Source: Lunularia cruciata (lineage: Eukaryota; Streptophyta; Marchantiopsida; Lunulariales; Lunulariaceae). From it: DNA of 64,000 nucleotides. The stretch spans positions 9,052,001-9,116,000 of the forward strand of contig OX419757.1 of assembly GCA_948567375.1 (NCBI GenBank), written 5' to 3'. The notes beneath the pieces are model-generated. The model had not been told where the DNA came from, made no database searches, and saw only the letters and a list, made by a program, of their open reading frames with translations. Below, piece by piece: positions 58,654-64,000 of the stretch. Position 1 is the stretch's first letter. Every line of letters starts with the position of its first letter. Position numbers and translations under genes: made by a program.

Positions 58654-60100
58654 ATGGAGTTATTTGGGGATTTTGGAGAAGATAACACTGTAGTACACAA
58701 TGGGTTTACTTGGAGTGGTGCTTGTTATCAGCCTGTATCTCAAGTCCCAATGAGGAAGGAGATTGACTTTGAGTCAAAGTTTGATGCATGAGCTGATTCA
58801 ATTGAGAGTGCACTTGGTGTGTCCGCATTGTTGTTGTGGGATATGGGTGAGATTTATGGGGCCTCTAAAGGCCCTAGGCATTACTCTAGTACAATGGGTA
58901 ACATTGAGTTGGATGACTTCATCCATGAGTTTGATAGTTGGTGTGATCTACAATAGATGCGGAACCCAGCTTTGTTCACACCCTTCATGGCATGGAAGGG
59001 GTTATTTCAACACTTGGACGGTCCACCAATGGATGACTACCATGAGTTCAAGAGAGCTTACTTAGAAGAGATTGAGCTATGAAGATAGTATTGGTCTCCA
59101 AATTATGTTTTAATCACTTCAAGCTCAATTCCTAGGAGGAGATTGGTAGTACTCACGAGTTAGCTCTAGTAGCATTGGTGGATCTCTTGGAGATGGTGCT
59201 ACTACAAGTGGAGGTACTACTATAGGAAGTGATGTAGTACTAGGGTTTAACTCCATGGTGCAATTCTTTTGGTGTTTGAGATAAAACTACCGGTGAGTGC
59301 GGACTAACAAGCTGAGGAGCTTGCAAGAGTTCCAACATAAGGCCAAAGAGAGCCAAAGTGAGGCATACATTCGAAGGAGACGGCTGATCAGTTTTACTGA
59401 AGGAGTTACTAAGGCCTAGGTGGTCCAGTTTTGGTATGGGATATTGGACAAGGAGTTGCAATGTAGAGTATGTGATGGTATGTTGTTACATGCTACTTCA
59501 CCTACTTTGGCAGTGGTCTTTGGTTTGGTTGAGCATATTGAGCTCGACATGGTGGAGGACAGAATGGTGACATTTGGATTTGGTAGGGAGACCTCATCCA
59601 CAGTTGTTACTTCTTTTAGAGTGCAACAGAGTGCACCATGCCATGTTAGTTTCCAAGGATAGGGTGGATAGCCTAGATCCTATAGAGTGAGTGGAGGGCC
59701 TAGTATGGCCAGATCCTTACCTTCATTTTTGGGTCAACAATAGCCAATGAGTGGTGGTGTTGCTTGTTGGACTTGTGGTGGACCTCATCATAAGAGAGAG
59801 TGCACTCAGGGTAGTGGACCTAATACCTTTGGTGCATCATAGCCAGCACAAAGATAATGTGAGAATTACCACAAATTTAGTCACACCAATGACCAATGCT
59901 TTGACCTATATCCGGAGTTATGGAGTGGTAGAGCTGCTATGGTAGGTAGTAGAGGAGCTCTAGGTCATGGAGGACAAGGTGGTAGTAGAGGATCCACACC
60001 TAATAGAAGTGCAGTACTTGCCCTTACTTTGGATACAACCATAGCCACTCAGATTGAGCAAAGATTGGCTAACATGGTCATAACTTAGAGGAGATCAGAA
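58654..60100 (+). pseudogene. Gag remnant with zinc knuckles (second copy)
   Basis: It starts ATG GAG TTA at 58654. Recognisable blocks are NPALFTPFMAWKG (about 58.97 kb), VQFWYGILDKELQCRVCDGM (59.42-59.48 kb), GLVEHIELDMVEDRMV (59.53 kb) and the first zinc knuckle CWTCGGPHHKREC (about 59.77 kb). Several frameshifts and stops. A GGGTTTT-type run with a duplicated flank interrupts it just downstream (60180-60268). Confidence 0.8.
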
Positions 60101-60179
60101 TTAGGTGCTGAGGCTTCTACCTCATATGCGGGTGAAAGAGATGTCTTAGACTTTATGTGCGGAGCAACACAGGTAGATG

Positions 60180-60268
60180 CCTTTGCCGCAATGACTACGA
60201 GTTTTGGGTTTTGGGTTTTGGGTTTTGAGTTTTGAGTTTTGCCTTTGCTGCAATGACTACGAGTTTTA
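60180..60268. repeat. GGGTTTT-type run with duplicated flank
   Basis: gcctttgcngcaatgactac plus gagttt occurs on both sides (from about 60178 and 60240) of several gggtttt/gagtttt units. It looks like a local duplication or slippage within the second copy. Confidence 0.75.
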
Positions 60269-60429
60269 TAGAGCCCAGACTAGCATGGCATCCAACCGGA
60301 TGATGTGGTTCCTACTACTAGAGCAGAGGTGGTTGATAGTGGAGTTGACTTGGTTGAGGAGCATGGGCTCCACTAAATGACTAGTGGTTTATGGCAGGTA
60401 GCAATGGCTAGATTGGAGGAGTTACCAAC

Positions 60430-61697
60430 TAGACCGGCCTTTGAGCAAGTGCAGTTTACACATGGAGTTGTCCTATTGGATAACCAGAGGGGGATTTTTT
60501 GTCTGGTGGGACCTTCATGGAAGGTCTATATACCATAAAGAGTCTTACTAGACTCTAGTGTGCAACCCCTAATGTTGGGGAAGGTTGTAGTTGTTGGTTT
60601 GCAGTTATGGAAGACTAATGTAGAGAGGTGTCCATTTAAGATCCAAAAATCTCTAGGTGGTGGTTCTACACAGTACATCACATGTGGAGAGCTTGTTGTC
60701 CCAATTCAGCCTGGTCATCTGATTGATAGCTCTGTGGTTAGAGCTCAGGCTATGCAACAATGGTTGAGTCATATGATGTGTTAGTTGGGGAAACAATGTT
60801 ATATCCCATGGGTTTTAGTATTGACTATTGGGAAGAGACAACCTCCTATAGACCAGGTTGGTAGTTAGGTGAGAGTTGTGTATGTTTCCTACTAGTACAC
60901 TTCAATAGTCGCAGTCTTGGCTCACAATAGTTAGGGACAATGGTAGCATCAGTTTTAGCTTTTAGTGGTTTTGTTACTTGGCATGGTGACTTATTGGAGG
61001 AGAACGCCCATGCAAAGGACACTCCAATACCAGAGGGGATCACTTGGATTTGGAGTAAAAGTAAGATTGTTCCATCCACCTTGGATGTTCCATTGTGGAG
61101 TTTAGAGGAGGCATTGTAGCAACATGCAAATCAGTTTGTGCAATAGGTTTGGAGTGGAGCCTTTGTACCACCAAGAGAGGATGAGCCTCTAGAGTCAATT
61201 ACATTGCACCTCTAGATACCACACTCATTGCTTGGCAATATCCAATAGAGGGAGTATGTTTATTGTAGTTGTTTGGTGGGATGAGCACTAGACTAGTTGT
61301 GGTACTATAGGCGGGTATATGAGTACAGAGGTACTTGTATGTGGAGAGAGATGAGACTGCTAAGCAAATCTCTCTACATCATGTGGCATACTTGGCCTAT
61401 TGGTATCCTAACTTATTACCAATGTTAGCAGTCAAGGGTTACTAGAAGACCCTTCCAATAGACATTTCCTTATTGGGGGCGTAGGATTTGGAGAGCATGG
61501 TCCCATTCATTTGGTGATTTTTAAGTGGCCATGTAAGGGACATACACGCTTTGGCCAAGGTTTGGATCTTCAGGATCCCTATTCTGGTGTGTTTTGGAAG
61601 ATGTTACGAATACTACAACATCTCCAAGTTCATCAATCCATTTCTCTAGCTTACATTTTGGAGAACGTTCCTTTGATGAGTGATTCTTGCACCTAGT
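60430..61697 (+). pseudogene. Protease region and cytosine methyltransferase remnant (second copy)
   Basis: Protease region: QPLMLGKVVVVGLQLWKTN (60.56-60.61 kb). Methyltransferase: the motif I segment LFGGMST (about 61.27 kb), RYLYVERDETAK (61.33 kb), the motif IV segment WPCKGHTRFGQGLDLQDP (61.52-61.58 kb, Pro-Cys kept) and YILENVPLMSDS (motif VI, about 61.65 kb). Frameshifts and stops interrupt it and the copy ends at 61697. At the sites of three of the full copy's stops this copy reads CAG, CAG and AAG. Confidence 0.85.
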
Positions 61698-61939
61698 GTC
61701 ATGGGGATTTGTAGGTCTTAAGAGTGCACTGGGCACTTGGCTGCTTGTGCTTAGATTGTCTTAGTTATCAATGGATTGTAAGTTATTTTGTAGGCTGTTC
61801 TAGGTTCTAATCTTCCATCCAAAAGTAGCTTTCTTCTATTGATGGAATAGCCTATCTACGGTTGTTCTATCTAAACCCCTTCCTAGGTCTATTGCATTGA
61901 GATTCTTTGGATAATTTTAATTCTCATGTTCTTTTAGGG

Positions 61940-62311
61940 CATGTTCTTGTTTTATTACGTTTGGGGTTTTGGGTTTATGGATCATGTGGGCTTCGCTGCT
62001 AGCATGCAAGCCAAAGCCAGACTCATTCCAGAGCAGGCAGATCTGCGAGTTGATCTGACTATTCATACCAGACTGGAAGCTCCAAGAATGGAGTCATTCT
62101 TCCTGACACTACTCACTATTCACAATGAATATGTTCATCTATGAGCCACTCAGTTCTCTTCACATCCTCTTCTCAATATTTATAAGACTCAAGAGAAACA
62201 GCCAGTTCTAACAAACACAATGAATTACCCTAAGCTCCGACATTTGTCAACTGAACAAAAGAAAGGAATGAATAAAGCCAACTCAATCATGGTCTCCAAC
62301 ACATTCTCCCT
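61940..62311 (-). repeat. Possible LTR of another retroelement
   Basis: On the minus strand acatgcaagggagaatg (62312-62328, polypurine-like) is followed at 62311 by TGTTGGAGACC, a copia-like PPT/LTR junction, and a TATA-like cttataaatatt lies at about 62178-62189. No second LTR is available for comparison, so the left edge is a guess. Confidence 0.35.
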
Positions 62312-64000
62312 TGCATGTATATCAAGCTCAGACTAGTCCAGCTGCAAAAGATTTCTAACATCCACTTCCACTATCCAGACAACTTTTGCTGCAAAAAAAT
62401 TCTCTCCTCCTTACAATCTTTCACACTTCAGCAACATCCAAAAATTATTCACACTCCTGTCCTCACCTTTGTGAAGGAGACCTTCCTTCTGTACAAACTT
62501 CAGCAACTCAGCAACATTTGGGAATTTCTCCTTGCACTCTCCGTGATATTCTCATCTTGACAACTTCTGCAAAGCATCTCCAAAGCCTTACTGGTCCGTC
62601 ATTCCCTACTCAAGCATTGTTCTCCTTGCTGTTACTGCCAATTTGAATTGGTCTCCTTTTGAGCATTTGCTCTCCTCACTTTTGTCACTGCCAAGCTCTG
62701 TCAACTCAAAATATTCTCTCAACTGCTTATTGTCTTGTCAATACACATTGGCCTCTCTTCCAAAAATTTTCCCTTCACTTATGCTATCAATTCACATTGG
62801 TCTCCTCAAACATCTGATCTCCTCACTTCTATCACTCAGTCAACTCAAAATATTCTCATATCAAAACCCTCTCTGCCCTGTCTCACCTCAGCAGATCATT
62901 CTCTCAAAATATCTTGTTTGCTCCCATCAGTCAAACTTCCCCTCAAAGCATTCTCATAACACGTACTGGTCTGTCATTACCAACAGAGCATTCTTTTGAA
63001 GCTCTCCTTCTTTGATGTTTACTGTCTAGTCAAACTCCTAAACTATCCTACCAACCTCCTTCTCATTTCTCTTCTTGCACTTCTGTCACAGTCAAAACAT
63101 TTCCCACTAGGAAATTCCAACCTTTGTGATTTTGTCCCCGTCAAGAATTCAACTCATTCAAAAATTATTCTCTCTGTCCAAGTTTCCAGCTCCTGCATAT
63201 TTGCACTGTGCTTCAAGAAAACTCTCTCTCTCTCTCTCTCCGCTTTGTTCTATCAACTTCTCACATTCCAAAATTCATTCTCTCTGTCTAAGTTTTCAAC
63301 TCCTGCACATAGCTTCACACTTCCTTCAAGAACCTCTCAAGCCCTTACCCCACTCAGTCACATTCAAAAAACTCACTCATTCTCCTGCTCTCACCTTTGT
63401 GGAATTCTCCTTTGGCAACAACTCATCAAACCCTACAAACTCCTTTTGTTCTCCTTTGTCACTTCCCTCCATGAAGGCTTTTGCATTTCACCCCCTTCAG
63501 CACATCCTGCAAAAAATCCAGTCTTCCTTCTGTCCCAACCTTCTCAAAACCCTTCGTGGGAAAACCCTTCATGCCTTCCTTCCACTCAGCCACATCCTCC
63601 AAAAAAAAATCCAAGCTTGCACTCAGCCCTTCCTGTGGGGAAAGCCCCTCTCTTCAGCTCCTGCACAGTCACCTCTTACACTTAAAAATCTTCTCCTTGT
63701 TCAAGCTTGCACCCAGCGCTTCCTACGGGAAAAACCACTCTTCTCAGCTCCTGCACAATCACCTCTTTTGTCATTCAAAGAACCCCCTTTTTTGCCCTTA
63801 TCTCTCCGGCCCTTACATTCCTGCAAAAATTCTTTCTTGTTGTCCTCACAAAACACTCTTCACATTCATGTGGGAATTTCCTTCTTGTCCACACACTCTC
63901 AAGCAAGCCCTACTTTAAAAAATGCTTCTCTGTCCAAGCCTTCAACTCTTCAACAGTGCACAACCTTTTCTCTTGTCATTTGGAGAACCCCTTTTTCTGC
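62312..64000. repeat. Pyrimidine-rich degenerate repeat tract
   Basis: The plus strand is strongly C/T-rich with A-runs. Phrases such as cagctcctgcac, caagcttgcac(c/t)cagc, cttcctnngggaaaa and cctcacctttgtg(g/a)a recur at irregular spacing of about 100-120 bp, clearest at 63600-63770. Long plus frames here (118, 229, 145 codons) come from the biased composition and have no recognised domain. It could be the non-coding interior of the element whose LTR may lie at 61940-62311. Confidence 0.5.

Larger units (their letters stand above)
56973..61697 (+). mobile_element. Second, truncated copy of the methyltransferase retroelement
   Basis: Plus-strand copy collinear with the first half of the element at 21765-31706: A1 repeat (56973-57424), leader, Gag (from ATG 58654), zinc knuckles (about 59.76-59.92 kb), protease region and methyltransferase motifs. 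It stops at about 61697 inside the methyltransferase, shortly after motif VI. Compared with the full copy it is shifted towards A and T, with many CG to TG or CA differences, and has frameshifts and stops. RT, integrase and the other repeats are missing. Confidence 0.9.

Noticed and set aside
62643-63918. Long plus-strand frames at the right edge
   Set aside because: Ser/Leu/Pro-rich translations of a pyrimidine-rich repeat; no domain and no start context.

Overview
The window looks like nuclear DNA of a land plant with a repeat-rich genome. It is mostly AT-rich and full of decayed retroelements. It holds one apparently functional, intron-containing gene (a plant-type IRE1) and one cytochrome P450 pseudogene of the plant CYP71-clan type. 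A seed-free plant or gymnosperm is my guess from the repeat families; the sequence does not prove it.

Layout. 31-472: degenerate tandem repeat. 792-3525: broken P450 gene (minus). 3570-4310: stretch of different composition. 6087-6721: deletion derivative of the main retroelement. 8.4-8.8 kb: telomere-type motifs. 12.1-20.2 kb: Ty1/copia remnants, apparently a minus-strand element split by a plus-strand one. 21765-31706: a nearly complete Ty3/gypsy-type element (minus). 32.9-35.8 kb: decayed non-LTR reverse transcriptase (plus). 38100-41374: IRE1 (minus, four coding exons). 42.4-52.5 kb: AT-rich, no recognisable genes, one long hairpin at 51.1 kb. 52.5-57.0 kb: chromovirus (Ty3/gypsy) pieces in both orientations. 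56973-61697: a second, older, truncated copy of the main element. 61.9-64.0 kb: probable LTR, then a pyrimidine-rich repetitive tract.

The most unusual object is the element at 21765-31706. On the minus strand one continuous reading frame of about 2,440 codons encodes Gag with two zinc knuckles, an aspartic protease, a Dnmt3/DRM-like DNA cytosine-5 methyltransferase, reverse transcriptase, RNase H, a zinc-binding DDE integrase and a C-terminal PHD finger. Nine in-frame stops interrupt it and no frameshift was found. All nine are TGA or TAG, each one C-to-T change from CGA or CAG, so they look like deamination at plant methylation contexts (CG and CHG). The repeats are not ordinary LTRs. In coding orientation they run A1 - coding - B1 - A2 - B2, the split-direct-repeat order known from PAT/Ngaro tyrosine-recombinase retrotransposons, yet this element has a DDE integrase, TG...CA ends and a flanking 4-bp duplication. 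The two other copies also start exactly at A1, and the 57-62 kb copy keeps the methyltransferase, so both traits belong to the family.

Reverse transcription and integration would be done by the pol enzymes. The methyltransferase and PHD finger suggest the element writes or reads chromatin marks; that is inference. IRE1 is unrelated to the repeats and is the ER unfolded-protein sensor.
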